64,000 nucleotides of DNA, taken from NCBI GenBank assembly GCA_020832135.1, contig JAFIFG010000101.1, positions 16,656 through 80,655 on the forward strand, read 5' to 3'. The position numbers and the translations under genes were made by a program. The DNA comes from Clostridiaceae bacterium (lineage in GTDB: Bacteria; Bacillota; Clostridia; Peptostreptococcales; Natronincolaceae). How positions within the stretch are numbered: the stretch's first letter is position 1; every line of letters starts with the position of its first letter. This document shows positions 54,124-62,413 of the stretch, in pieces. The notes under the pieces are model-generated. The model had not been told where the DNA came from, did not search any database, and saw nothing but the letters and a program-made list of their open reading frames with translations.

Positions 54124-54486
54124 ATGAAAAACAATAAAATAGTACAACATGTAGAAAACTATGGCTTTGAGGTACAAGAACTGGAGAACTATCATGGGAA
54201 AGGCTATCGTTGTGTGAATCATGTGTCAAACAGTCAATTTATTTTAATTAGCTTAAATGAAGATCTTTCAATACCCGATCAAGCTATACTTTTAACAAGT
54301 GCTGACGGTAGTCAATCCATCCAAATAGTCTATTTAATTTACATAAAAGATAACATCGATGAAGTGATGCAACTAGTACAAGCAAATGAACACCAAGATA
54401 AAATCTTCTTAATTTATGATGAAGAAGATGAAATAGAGTTTTTCTTAAAAGACTTATGGAACATAATTATCGAAATCAATAGATAG
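54124..54486 (+). CDS. Hypothetical protein, 120 residues, Crp/Fnr-site gene
   Basis: MKNNKIVQHVENYGFEVQELENYHGKGYRC...; acidic, soluble, with an alternating strand/helix pattern and an acidic segment LIYDEEDEIEFFLKDLW. Only one cysteine. Family not recognised. ATG follows AAAGGGGAATAGTAGG. It is monocistronic with a terminator behind it. Its promoter carries the same palindrome as two other redox-linked genes, the only clue to function. Confidence 0.65.
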   Translation: MKNNKIVQHVENYGFEVQELENYHGKGYRCVNHVSNSQFILISLNEDLSIPDQAILLTSADGSQSIQIVYLIYIKDNIDEVMQLVQANEHQDKIFLIYDEEDEIEFFLKDLWNIIIEINR

Positions 54487-54891
54487 AGAAATAAGTTATA
54501 TTACTAATCGAATCACTAAGTAAGCTATTACTTATATTGCCTCCACTAGAGAAGCACATCATACATGGTGTGCTTTCCCAATCTTTTAAAAACCCCACAT
54601 AAAGTCCATTTCTTCATATATAAATTCGTGTTAACTTAGATAATACAATGAAAAAGTTAAAACTTTAACTACGATAAGTTATTATTATATACCATAAACA
54701 ATGTTTATTATTTAACAAGACTTTTATATTGTACAATAATAGTATAACAATATTGTAAAAAAAATAACAACCATTTCTACAAAATAAGAATGATGATTTA
54801 AATTAAAAGGAGGCAAGTATGAGGGGTTTGTGAAGCTTGTTTTCAATTTTAAAAATGAAAATATATATTAAAAAGTGGAAGGATGATTCGA
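54487..54891. other. Long AT-rich leader before the GltD-like/HdrB-like pair
   Basis: About 400 bases. It contains the terminator at 54553, a palindrome ATTGTACAAT at 54728-54737 with TTGTAC as a possible -35, and a four-codon ORF (MRGL) at 54819-54833 with a perfect AAGGAGG. A weak hairpin TTTTCAATTTT / AAAATGAAAA follows near 54840-54862. Confidence 0.5.
54553..54580 (+). terminator. Terminator of the 120-residue gene
   Basis: AAGCACATCAT / ATGGTGTGCTT, short loop, modest T run. Confidence 0.65.
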
Positions 54892-56685
54892 TTGAATAAT
54901 GTAGCTTTTAGTGAAGGGGTTATTAAAAATGCTGAAAAAATAGTTAATGACTGTATGGGACATGAAGATGCATACTGTCAAAGCAAATGCCCAATGAGTA
55001 CGGATGTTAAAAAATATGTTAACTTAATTGGTGAACAAAAATACGATGATGCGATTAAAGTAATTCGAGAAAAGCTATTCTTACCAAATACACTAGGTAG
55101 AATTTGTGCTCACCCATGTGAACAAGATTGTAGAAGAGAAGTAGAATTTAACCAACCTATTGCCATAGCCGCTCTTAAGCGTTTCGCGGCTGAAAAGGCA
55201 GACGATGAGTCTATTTGGGATGTTACTACAGAAATGCCAACAGGTAAAAAGGTCGCCATTGTTGGTGCGGGACCTGCAGGAGCTCAAGCGGCCATCGACC
55301 TAAGAAAAAAAGGCCACGCTGTAACAATCTTTGATAAATTAAATGTGGTAGGGGGAATGATGCGAGTTGGAATTCCGGAATATAGACTACCTAGAGATAT
55401 CATTGATTATGAGTATAGCTACCTAAACAAACTTGGGGTTCAGTTCAAACTTGGTATGGAAGTAGGAAAAGACATTAGCTTTAAGGAATTAAAAGAAAGC
55501 TTCGATGCAGTATTAATGGCCCATGGTGCCCACAAGGGAAATATTATTCCAATGACTGGTCATAAAGCAGAAGGTGTATATCCTGCAACCGAATATCTAA
55601 AGGAAATTAGTCTTACAAAGAAATTCCCTAAAGCAGGAAAAAGAGTAATAGTAATTGGTGGTGGAGATGTTGCAATGGATTGTGCCCGTTCATCATGGAG
55701 AATAGGCGCTAAGGAAGTTTATCAATGTTCCTTAGAGGACCTAGAGAACCTACCTGCTTCAAAAGAAGAAATACATGAGTCCTTAGAAGAAGGTGTTGTT
55801 TTTAATGCTGGGTGGGGGCCAATTGAAATACTTGAGAAAAATGGTAAAGTAACAGGAATTAAAATTCAAAAAGTAAAATCCATCTTTGACAAAGAAGGTC
55901 GTTTCAATCCTCAATATGAAGGAGAGGCAAAACTTATCGAGGTAGATACAGTTATCATGGCAACAGGCCAAGTGGTAGAAGATATCACAGAAGGTACCCT
56001 TCCACAAACAAGGGGTGGAAGATATGAAGTGGATAAAGATACACTTTCCACCAATATGGAGAATGTATTTGTAGCTGGTGATGCAGCCGGTGGTTTTATC
56101 GTAGTTGAAGCTATGGCACTTGGAAGAAAAGCCGCTATTAGTATAGATAGGTACCTTAACAAGCAGGACCTTAAGGTCGATAGAAACTTTAAGTTCGAAT
56201 GGTCCTATGAAACAACATTAGATATACCGCTACCGGAAGGTACTGAAGATAGGCAAAGGTTACACACCAACATGCGTCCAGCTAAAGAACGAATAAAGGA
56301 CTTTAATCAGTCTGACCTTGGTTTTACCGAAGAGCAAGCCGTAGAAGAGGCATCTCGTTGCCTAGGATGTGAATGCAAGCTTTGTATGAAAGAATGTGTT
56401 ATGATGAATGATTTTGGAAGCTGTCCAAAGGACATTATGGAAGGCTTGGCAACCGAGGGCAAGATGGAGGCATTACTAGCATACTCATGTAATGCATGTG
56501 ATAACTGTACAATTGTTTGTCCACATGAATTACCAATGAAGAGTATTTTTATTGGTTCCCGTAAGGACTTTGTGAAGGCTAATAAAGGTGAATCACCAAT
56601 AAAGGGTCATGCAGCTATTAAGATGCATCAGTTACTTGGATTCTGCAAGATATTTACAACTAAAGTGCGTGGAGGTAAAAAATAA
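54892..56685 (+). CDS. FAD/NAD(P)-dependent Fe-S oxidoreductase (GltD/NfnB-like with C-terminal ferredoxin domain)
   Basis: About 597 residues. An N-terminal Fer4_20 domain (CQSKCPMSTDVKKYV, then ICAHPCEQDCRRE) resembles the glutamate-synthase small subunit. The FAD site is VAIVGAGPAGAQAAIDL and the NAD(P) site VIVIGGGDVAMDCAR; FVAGDAAGG closes the flavin fold. The C-terminus adds cysteines (CLGCECKLCMKECVMM and CNACDNCTIVCPHEL) of an HdrC-like ferredoxin module. Overlap with the HdrB-like gene suggests a two-subunit complex that passes electrons from NAD(P)H to a disulfide or quinone-like acceptor. The start TTG 54892 is preferred over ATG 54883, which abuts GGAAGG. CGN arginine codons are rather more common than in neighbours. 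Confidence 0.85.
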   Translation: MNNVAFSEGVIKNAEKIVNDCMGHEDAYCQSKCPMSTDVKKYVNLIGEQKYDDAIKVIREKLFLPNTLGRICAHPCEQDCRREVEFNQPIAIAALKRFAAEKADDESIWDVTTEMPTGKKVAIVGAGPAGAQAAIDLRKKGHAVTIFDKLNVVGGMMRVGIPEYRLPRDIIDYEYSYLNKLGVQFKLGMEVGKDISFKELKESFDAVLMAHGAHKGNIIPMTGHKAEGVYPATEYLKEISLTKKFPKAGKRVIVIGGGDVAMDCARSSWRIGAKEVYQCSLEDLENLPASKEEIHESLEEGVVFNAGWGPIEILEKNGKVTGIKIQKVKSIFDKEGRFNPQYEGEAKLIEVDTVIMATGQVVEDITEGTLPQTRGGRYEVDKDTLSTNMENVFVAGDAAGGFIVVEAMALGRKAAISIDRYLNKQDLKVDRNFKFEWSYETTLDIPLPEGTEDRQRLHTNMRPAKERIKDFNQSDLGFTEEQAVEEASRCLGCECKLCMKECVMMNDFGSCPKDIMEGLATEGKMEALLAYSCNACDNCTIVCPHELPMKSIFIGSRKDFVKANKGESPIKGHAAIKMHQLLGFCKIFTTKVRGGKK

Positions 56686-57470
56686 TGACTATTAAAATTG
56701 ATAAGAATAAACGTTATGGGTTTATGCCTGGATGTAGTTTACCATCTTATAGTCCAGAGGCAGTAACAAAAACAACAGCTTATTTAAACTCTGTATTTCC
56801 ACAGTTTTCGGCAGTTCAAAAATGCTGTGGTAAGCCAACGAAAGCAGTTGGGCAATATGATTTATTTAAGGAACGATTTGCAGATCTACAAAAAGATATG
56901 GATGACGTAAATATTGATGAAATGATCGTAGCTTGCCAAAGTTGCAAGTTGACTTTTGATGAAGCAAGTCCAACCCCAACCCACTCACTATGGGAAATAC
57001 TACCTCTAGTTGGACTTCCTGAAGAACTAAGGGGTAAGGCTAAGGATAGTGATATAGTATTTACAATACATGACTCCTGCTCAACCCGTAACTTAACAGG
57101 TCTTCATGATGGTATTCGATGGATATTAGAGGAACTTGGTTATAAGTATGTAGAATCAAAGTATTCACGAGAAAAAACAAGATGTTGCGGTTTTGGTGGA
57201 ATGGTTGTGCCAGCAAACCCTGAAGTTGCCGAGAAAGTTATGAAGCGTCGTGTAGAAACCTTAGACAGTGAAAATGTGGTTGTTTATTGTTCTGCTTGTC
57301 GATCTTCTATTCTTAAGGGTGGAGCGAAGTCTTGGCATATCTTAGATTTACTATGGGGACCAGTGATACACGCTAATGATGCACCACCGGTAGATGTTTT
57401 GTCATCACCTGTTAAATCTTGGATCAATCGTTATAAATCAAAAACCGGTATAGCCAAAGTGGTTAAATAA
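56685..57470 (+). CDS. HdrB-like CCG-domain Fe-S protein
   Basis: 261 residues with two cysteine-rich CCG domains: GCSLPSYS, KCCGKPTKAVGQ, CQSCKLTF; then HDSCSTRN, TRCCGFGGMVVP and YCSACRSS. This is the HdrB/GlpC/DsrK pattern that binds noncubane 4Fe-4S clusters. Its start overlaps the previous stop by one base, so it is coupled to the flavoprotein. Likely the site of substrate (disulfide-like) reduction; the substrate is unknown. Confidence 0.87.
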   Translation: MTIKIDKNKRYGFMPGCSLPSYSPEAVTKTTAYLNSVFPQFSAVQKCCGKPTKAVGQYDLFKERFADLQKDMDDVNIDEMIVACQSCKLTFDEASPTPTHSLWEILPLVGLPEELRGKAKDSDIVFTIHDSCSTRNLTGLHDGIRWILEELGYKYVESKYSREKTRCCGFGGMVVPANPEVAEKVMKRRVETLDSENVVVYCSACRSSILKGGAKSWHILDLLWGPVIHANDAPPVDVLSSPVKSWINRYKSKTGIAKVVK

Positions 57471-57490
57471 TATATTAGTAGGACATAACA

Positions 57491-57629
57491 ATGAATAAAA
57501 ATTAAAGACAATTATTATGGTTGCTGTTTTAGCTCTAGCTTTTATGGCATCTATATTCAAAACTATGCTTATGGCGTAACAAACATTAACATAGCTACCT
57601 ACTCAATGATCACCCTTATTACCATCTGA
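57491..57629 (+). pseudogene. Possible remnant of a secreted protein gene, frameshifted
   Basis: ATG behind AGTAGGACATAACA gives only MNKN before a stop, but shifting frame gives LKTIIMVAVLALAFMAS, a signal-peptide core, and a second shift gives AYGVTNINIATYSMITLITI before a stop at 57627. Joined, they look like the start of an exported protein. Only the first 45 residues or so remain, followed by a terminator. Confidence 0.35.
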
Positions 57630-57641
57630 AAAAAGACCTTG

Positions 57642-57682
57642 AATCCTCTTAAGTACAGAATCTGTATTTAAGAGGATTTTTT
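57642..57682 (+). terminator. Terminator
   Basis: AATCCTCTTAA-G-TACAG / CTGTA-T-TTAAGAGGATT then TTTT. Probably ends the GltD-like/HdrB-like operon. Confidence 0.9.
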
Positions 57683-57710
57683 GAGTGAAAAGTAATTTGC
57701 TCTAAGCACT

Positions 57711-57753
57711 TGTGATAAGAATCACAGATTGAGGAATACAAAAGTGGTATATT
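57711..57753 (+). promoter_or_regulatory. Crp/Fnr-type site and promoter of the CGGC-like gene
   Basis: TGTGA-TAAGAA-TCACA (57711-57726) with -10 TATATT at 57748-57753; centre-to-box distance 29.5 bases, the same as at 43631 and 54032. Confidence 0.65.
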
Positions 57754-57806
57754 ATAGGTGAGAAAAGCCATGCTTAATTTTATTAATGATTAGAGGAGAG
57801 ATAAAA

Positions 57807-58172
57807 ATGAAAATCGCAATTTTAGTAAATGAGTCCACAATGGATCGGTGCATTGGAAAAGGCTGTTTTAATGCTTTTTTTAAGAGAATCGATGCTTTTA
57901 GAGATTATGGTCCTGAGGTGGAATTAATGGGATTTACTCATGTAGGGGGAGATTTAGAACATAAAATTGAAAAGTTAATCAACAACGGGGTGGAGGTAGT
58001 ACATCTTTCAACCTGTGCTAGAGCAAAATATCCAGATTACGAAGGTTTAGCCCATCGTCTTTCGGAGCATTTCAAGGTTGTAGGATACACCCACGGATCA
58101 GAAAAAGGTAAGAGTAGAGATGCAATCCACTTAGACAAAACTCATAGTGTACATAACGATAATTCTCTATAA
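57807..58172 (+). CDS. CGGC-domain-like protein with altered CGGC motif
   Basis: 121 residues. MKIAILVNESTMDRCIGKGCFNAFFKRIDAFRDY and EVELMGFTHVGGD, VVHLSTCARAKYPDYEG follow the CGGC (pfam08821) domain layout, which is thought to bind metal through cysteines. Here the central CGGC appears as HVGGD, so two of the usual cysteines are missing, while Cys in GKGC and STCA remain. ATG 57807 follows AGAGGAGAGATAAAA. Monocistronic with a Crp/Fnr-like site. Confidence 0.75.
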   Translation: MKIAILVNESTMDRCIGKGCFNAFFKRIDAFRDYGPEVELMGFTHVGGDLEHKIEKLINNGVEVVHLSTCARAKYPDYEGLAHRLSEHFKVVGYTHGSEKGKSRDAIHLDKTHSVHNDNSL

Positions 58173-58173
58173 A

Positions 58174-58219
58174 AAAACAGCCCTGTTGATTAACTAAGAA
58201 TCAGTAGGGCTTGTTTTTC
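58174..58219 (+). terminator. Terminator of CGGC-like gene
   Basis: AAACAGCCCT-GTT-GATT / GAATC-AGT-AGGGCTTGTTTTT. Confidence 0.8.
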
Positions 58220-58243
58220 AATGTATACTAAACCCTACACTAA

Positions 58244-58273
58244 TTGACAAAAATATAACTTTAGAAGTATAAT
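58244..58273 (+). promoter_or_regulatory. Promoter of the ABC transporter operon
   Basis: TTGACA (58244-58249), 18-base spacer, TATAAT (58268-58273). Confidence 0.75.
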
Positions 58274-58319
58274 GACAATAAATTTGAATTTAAAAATATT
58301 TTGAAGTGGGGGAATAAAT

Positions 58320-59363
58320 ATGAATCTAACATTTAGAAAGATATTAGGCCTATTCATAATTATGGTTTTAACGATAAGTATAGTTGCCTGTAGCCAAGAC
58401 ATAAATGTTTCTGAAGAAACTCCTGAGGAGGAAACTCTTGAAGAAAATACTGTAGAAGTGGTGGAAAAGGTAAAGATGAATGTAGCTACTCTGAAGGGAC
58501 CAACAGGTATGGGTATGGTGCAGTTGATGGAACAAAATGCAACTGGAGATACTGCTTTAGAATATGATTTTTCTTTGATGGGGAGTCCTGATGATTTAGT
58601 AGGAAAAATTATTAGTGGTGAAGTGGATGTGGCAGCGGTACCAACCAATTTAGCCCTACTTCTTCATAATAGAACAGAAGGAGCAGTTCAACTGGCGGCA
58701 GTGAATACATTAGGTATGTTGTATGTTGTTGAAAATGGAGAGAGTATTGAATCTATTAACGATCTAAAGGGCAAAACCTTACATATCAGTGGCAAAGGTG
58801 CTGTACCAGACTATGCTATGCAATATATCCTAGAACAAAATGGATTAACTCCGGATCAAGATGTTAGACTGGATTATAAACTACAGCATACAGAATTAGC
58901 GGCAGCAATGGTGGCGGGAGATGTGGATATTGCATTATTGCCTCAACCCCATGTTACTACTGCATTGATGCGTAATGAAAACTTAAGAATTGCTTTAGAT
59001 ATTACTGAAGAATGGTATGAAGTGATGGAGAATGAAGGTCAATTGCCTATGGGAGCTATTATTGTACAAAAAGAATTTGCAGAAGCCAACCCAGAAGCGG
59101 TAAATAGCTTCTTAAAGGAGTATAAACAATCGGTAGATTTTGTTAATAATGAATTGGAGAAAGCAGCAGAGCTGATAGAAAAATATGAAATTTTGCCAAA
59201 TGCTGCTATTGCTAAAAATGCAATCCCATATTCTAATATTGTTTATATAGGTGCTGAAGAGGCAAAGCCATTCCTAGAGGATTTCTATGAGATACTATTT
59301 AACTTTGAACCTAAATTTATTGGAGGAAAATTACCAAATGAAGGATTCTACTATAATAAGTAA
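58320..59363 (+). CDS. ABC transporter substrate-binding lipoprotein (NrtA/SsuA/TauA type)
   Basis: 347 residues. Lipobox TISIVAC with Cys about residue 24, an acidic linker (EETPEEETLEENTVEVVE), then an NMT1/THI5-like periplasmic-binding fold (TLKGPTGMGMVQLME, GEVDVAAVPTNLALLL, LKGKTLHISGKGAVPDYAMQYIL). It captures a small anion or thiamine-precursor-like ligand outside the membrane. The substrate is not identifiable. ATG follows GTGGGGGAATAAAT. Confidence 0.87.
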   Translation: MNLTFRKILGLFIIMVLTISIVACSQDINVSEETPEEETLEENTVEVVEKVKMNVATLKGPTGMGMVQLMEQNATGDTALEYDFSLMGSPDDLVGKIISGEVDVAAVPTNLALLLHNRTEGAVQLAAVNTLGMLYVVENGESIESINDLKGKTLHISGKGAVPDYAMQYILEQNGLTPDQDVRLDYKLQHTELAAAMVAGDVDIALLPQPHVTTALMRNENLRIALDITEEWYEVMENEGQLPMGAIIVQKEFAEANPEAVNSFLKEYKQSVDFVNNELEKAAELIEKYEILPNAAIAKNAIPYSNIVYIGAEEAKPFLEDFYEILFNFEPKFIGGKLPNEGFYYNK

Positions 59364-60156
59364 TAAAAAATCCTTAAATAAGTTTGTAATTATTCTATTT
59401 TGGGTTGCTGTTTGGCAAATTCTTCACTTATTTATAGGGCGGGACATTTATGTCCCGTCTCCTTTTAGTGTTGTTATGCGATTAAAGGAATTGATTTTTT
59501 TGAAAGTATTTTGGACTTCTATAGCTTTTTCCATCTATAGGGTAATTATAGGACTTTTTCTTTCTATTACACTAGGCATTATCGTAGGTGTGATCTCTAG
59601 TATGAATCGTTATGTATATGATTTAATCCACCCATTGATGACAGCCATTAAAGCTACCCCAGTTTTATCTTTTATCATTCTTGCTTTAATTTGGCTATCT
59701 TCCTCTAATGTACCGATTTTTATTTGCTTTCTTATGTGCTTTCCTATTATTTGGACTAATGTAGTAACGGGTATTTCTAACGTTGATAAGAAGCTCTTAG
59801 AAATGGCAAAGGTATATGGTGTCAAAAGGCTAACGGTAATAAAAAAGATCTATTTACCCTCTATCATACCTTATCTATCTGCTGCATGTATAACCTCCTT
59901 AGGTCTAGGCTGGAAGGTGAGTGTGGCGGCTGAAGTACTAAGTCACCCTAGAAATGCTATAGGCAGTCATTTATATAGTGCTAAGGTATATTTAGATTCA
60001 AGTGAACTTTTTGCCTGGACATTGGTTGTAATTCTCCTTAGCTTACTATTTGAAAGAATTCTCGCTGGATTTATTGGGAAGCTTACCTATCGAAAAACTA
60101 CAAAAGGCTCAGCAGTGTTGGATAAAGGATGTGTGAAAATTGAAGCTACAGATTAA
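59338..60156 (+). CDS. ABC transporter permease (SsuC/TauC/NrtB type)
   Basis: About 272 residues with six membrane segments. The cytoplasmic EAA-type loop is MAKVYGVKRLTVIKKIYLPSIIPYL. ATG 59338 lies within the end of the binding-protein gene (26-base overlap) with GGAGGAAAA upstream; the open frame from 59287 has no ribosome binding site. Overlap on both sides makes the three ABC genes one translational unit. Confidence 0.88.
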   Translation: MKDSTIISNKKSLNKFVIILFWVAVWQILHLFIGRDIYVPSPFSVVMRLKELIFLKVFWTSIAFSIYRVIIGLFLSITLGIIVGVISSMNRYVYDLIHPLMTAIKATPVLSFIILALIWLSSSNVPIFICFLMCFPIIWTNVVTGISNVDKKLLEMAKVYGVKRLTVIKKIYLPSIIPYLSAACITSLGLGWKVSVAAEVLSHPRNAIGSHLYSAKVYLDSSELFAWTLVVILLSLLFERILAGFIGKLTYRKTTKGSAVLDKGCVKIEATD

Positions 60157-60862
60157 AAATGTATACAAAAATTATGAGAATTTCCAGGTGCTGAATGATT
60201 TTAATATGGAACTTTCATCTAATGGTATTCACTGCCTCTTTGGGCCATCAGGATGTGGTAAAACTACATTATTAAATATCCTGGCAGGGCTTTCTACAGC
60301 TGATCAGGGCGATATAAAGGGTATAGAAAATAAGACATTTTCCTATATTTTTCAAGAGGATAGGTTATTGCCATGGGCGACGGTGGAGGAAAATATTTTC
60401 TTGATTTTGACGGATTCCTATAGTAAAAGGGAGGCACAAGGACTAATGGATAAATATTTGGATTTGGTGGATTTATCAAAGTTCAAAAACTATTATCCTG
60501 AAGCTTTAAGTGGAGGAATGAGACAAAGAGTTTCTATTGCTAGAGCATTTGCCTATGAAGGAGATATTCTTCTGATGGATGAACCCTTCAAAGGTCTACA
60601 TATGGAATTAAAAAAGACATTAATGGATTATCTTATTAGCTACTGGCATCAAAAAAAACAACTATTTTTATTTGTTACCCATGATGTTGAAGAGGCCCTA
60701 TATATGGCGGATCACATCCATATATTTCAAGGTCCTCCTATGGAGCTAACTAAAAAGCTAACTATAGATATACCTGCAGGTGATGCAAGAAATAAAAATG
60801 AAAAAATAGATCAATTTAAAGAAATGCTTGTGCATAGTAACAAAGGTAAACTACGGCTATAG
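60140..60862 (+). CDS. ABC transporter ATPase (SsuB/TauB type)
   Basis: 240 residues. Walker A GPSGCGKTT, Q-loop FQEDRLLPW, signature LSGGMRQRVSIARA, Walker B ILLMDEPFKGL and switch HD (VTHDVEEAL). It uses a TTG start 17 bases before the permease stop with AAAGGATGTG upstream. Confidence 0.92.
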   Translation: MKLQIKNVYKNYENFQVLNDFNMELSSNGIHCLFGPSGCGKTTLLNILAGLSTADQGDIKGIENKTFSYIFQEDRLLPWATVEENIFLILTDSYSKREAQGLMDKYLDLVDLSKFKNYYPEALSGGMRQRVSIARAFAYEGDILLMDEPFKGLHMELKKTLMDYLISYWHQKKQLFLFVTHDVEEALYMADHIHIFQGPPMELTKKLTIDIPAGDARNKNEKIDQFKEMLVHSNKGKLRL

Positions 60863-60910
60863 TTCAGAGGAGATTTTTACTCCCACTGGATTATAACCGT
60901 ATTATTTTTT
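60853..60910 (+). terminator. Terminator of ABC operon
   Basis: Long imperfect stem ACGGCTATAGT...GGAG / CTCC...ATTATAACCGT then T-rich. Confidence 0.7.
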
Positions 60911-61007
60911 GCATACAGTCACCATTAAATAATACTTTTGACCTTCTTTTAGAAACTCTACTATAGCAAAAGAAAATAAAGAGAGCAAATCCATGGTTGA
61001 GCAGAAC

Positions 61008-61036
61008 TTGTTAAAGTATAAAGAATTATATATAAT
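61008..61036 (+). promoter_or_regulatory. Promoter of the OFA-type MFS gene
   Basis: TTGTTA (61008-61013), 17-base spacer, TATAAT (61031-61036). Confidence 0.65.
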
Positions 61037-61108
61037 TAAGCTACACAAGCATTTTCATAATATAGCAATCATATGTTTATGCTATAAAATCAAGCAGGGG
61101 GAATAGGC

Positions 61109-62401
61109 ATGCAACAAAAAACATTAGGGGTATTGGCTATAAAAAAGCCTTCTTTTTTTTATGGCTGGACTATTGTATTAATGGGGGCATTAGGGTTGTT
61201 TTTCTCGGGACCAGGGCAAACCTACAATGTATCGGTTTTTATTAACACCTATACTGAACAATTTGGGTGGAGTCGTTCTTTGGTATCGAGCTTTTACTCA
61301 ACAAGTACATTAATTGCAGGATTAACCTTGCCCTTTATTGGTAGATTAATAGATAAAAAAGGCCATCAAAGAATGACGGTATATATAGCTGTTTTATTAG
61401 GTATGGCCTGCTTATTAATGAGTTTTGTTGCTCATCCTATTATGTTACTTTTTGGATTTTTCTTTTTAAGACTTTTTGGTCAAGGCTCTATGACCTTGCT
61501 ACCATCAACTTTAGTTCCCCAGTGGTTTATGAAGAAACGGGGAAGGGCACTAAGCCTGATGGCGCTTGGGGGTGTATTGGGTTCAGCAATTATTCCTGTT
61601 GTAAACAACCGGCTTATCATTGGCTTTGGGGCTAGCTTTGCATGGAGGTTTTGGACATTCTTATTAATAGGTTTTATGGCACCCATGGCTTGGACATTTA
61701 TTCGAAATAAACCTGAGGAGGTGGGATTGCTTCCAGATGGTAGGGTGATAGAGGAAAAACAATTAGGTGGCAAGAATGAAGAAGAAGACTTAGAAATTTC
61801 ATGGACCCCAAAGGAGGCCATGAAAACAAGAGCTTTTTGGTGTATGCTATTTTGCATGGTGGTGCCCTCTATGGTAAACACTGGTGTTACCTTTCATATG
61901 GTATCTATTATGGAGGAAAAAGGATTTACCTCTACCTTTGCAGCCTCTATATTGGGGATGACAGCTATCATACAATTCCCTTTTACTTTTGTAGCAGGGT
62001 ACTTAGTAGATAGATTTAAGGTACATTATTTTAAGGCTATTAATTTTTCTTTTTTATTGGTGGCATTGTTGCTAATACTTTATAGCCCAACGACAGAGCT
62101 GTTAATTTTGTATGCTGGATTGCATGGTATTTTTGTAGCTTTTGATTCCGTTAGCACAGGAGTTCTATGGCCTAATTATTTTGGAAGAGAGCATTTGGGA
62201 AGTATTCGTGGTACAGCTATGACAGCAATGGTTATAGGCTCTGCCTTAGGACCATTACCCTTTGGGTTTGCCTATGATTTATTTGGTGGCTATAGAGAAA
62301 TCATAGTAATCATGATGATTTTTCCTTTATTAGCCAGTTTAGCAGCCGTCCTTTCGCCAGCACCAAAATATCCACAAAAATCAATGGAAAAATTAATTTA
62401 A
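61109..62401 (+). CDS. MFS transporter, OFA (oxalate/formate antiporter)-like
   Basis: 430 residues, 12 membrane segments. The N-terminus YGWTIVLMGALGLFFSGPGQTYNVSVF and TEQFGWSRSLVSSFYSTSTLIAG is the OFA/monocarboxylate-type entry helix with the GPGQT-like motif; GRLIDKKGHQ is the MFS loop. Substrates of the family are small carboxylates. ATG follows CAGGGGGAATAGGC. The next gene begins 12 bases on, so they are likely cotranscribed. Confidence 0.85.
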   Translation: MQQKTLGVLAIKKPSFFYGWTIVLMGALGLFFSGPGQTYNVSVFINTYTEQFGWSRSLVSSFYSTSTLIAGLTLPFIGRLIDKKGHQRMTVYIAVLLGMACLLMSFVAHPIMLLFGFFFLRLFGQGSMTLLPSTLVPQWFMKKRGRALSLMALGGVLGSAIIPVVNNRLIIGFGASFAWRFWTFLLIGFMAPMAWTFIRNKPEEVGLLPDGRVIEEKQLGGKNEEEDLEISWTPKEAMKTRAFWCMLFCMVVPSMVNTGVTFHMVSIMEEKGFTSTFAASILGMTAIIQFPFTFVAGYLVDRFKVHYFKAINFSFLLVALLLILYSPTTELLILYAGLHGIFVAFDSVSTGVLWPNYFGREHLGSIRGTAMTAMVIGSALGPLPFGFAYDLFGGYREIIVIMMIFPLLASLAAVLSPAPKYPQKSMEKLI

Positions 62402-62413
62402 GGAGAAGATAGA

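Noticed and set aside
54819..54897. Selenocysteine readthrough of TGA 54831 in the MRGL ORF
   Set aside because: The extended frame is short, has no motif, and overlaps the start of the flavoprotein in another frame.
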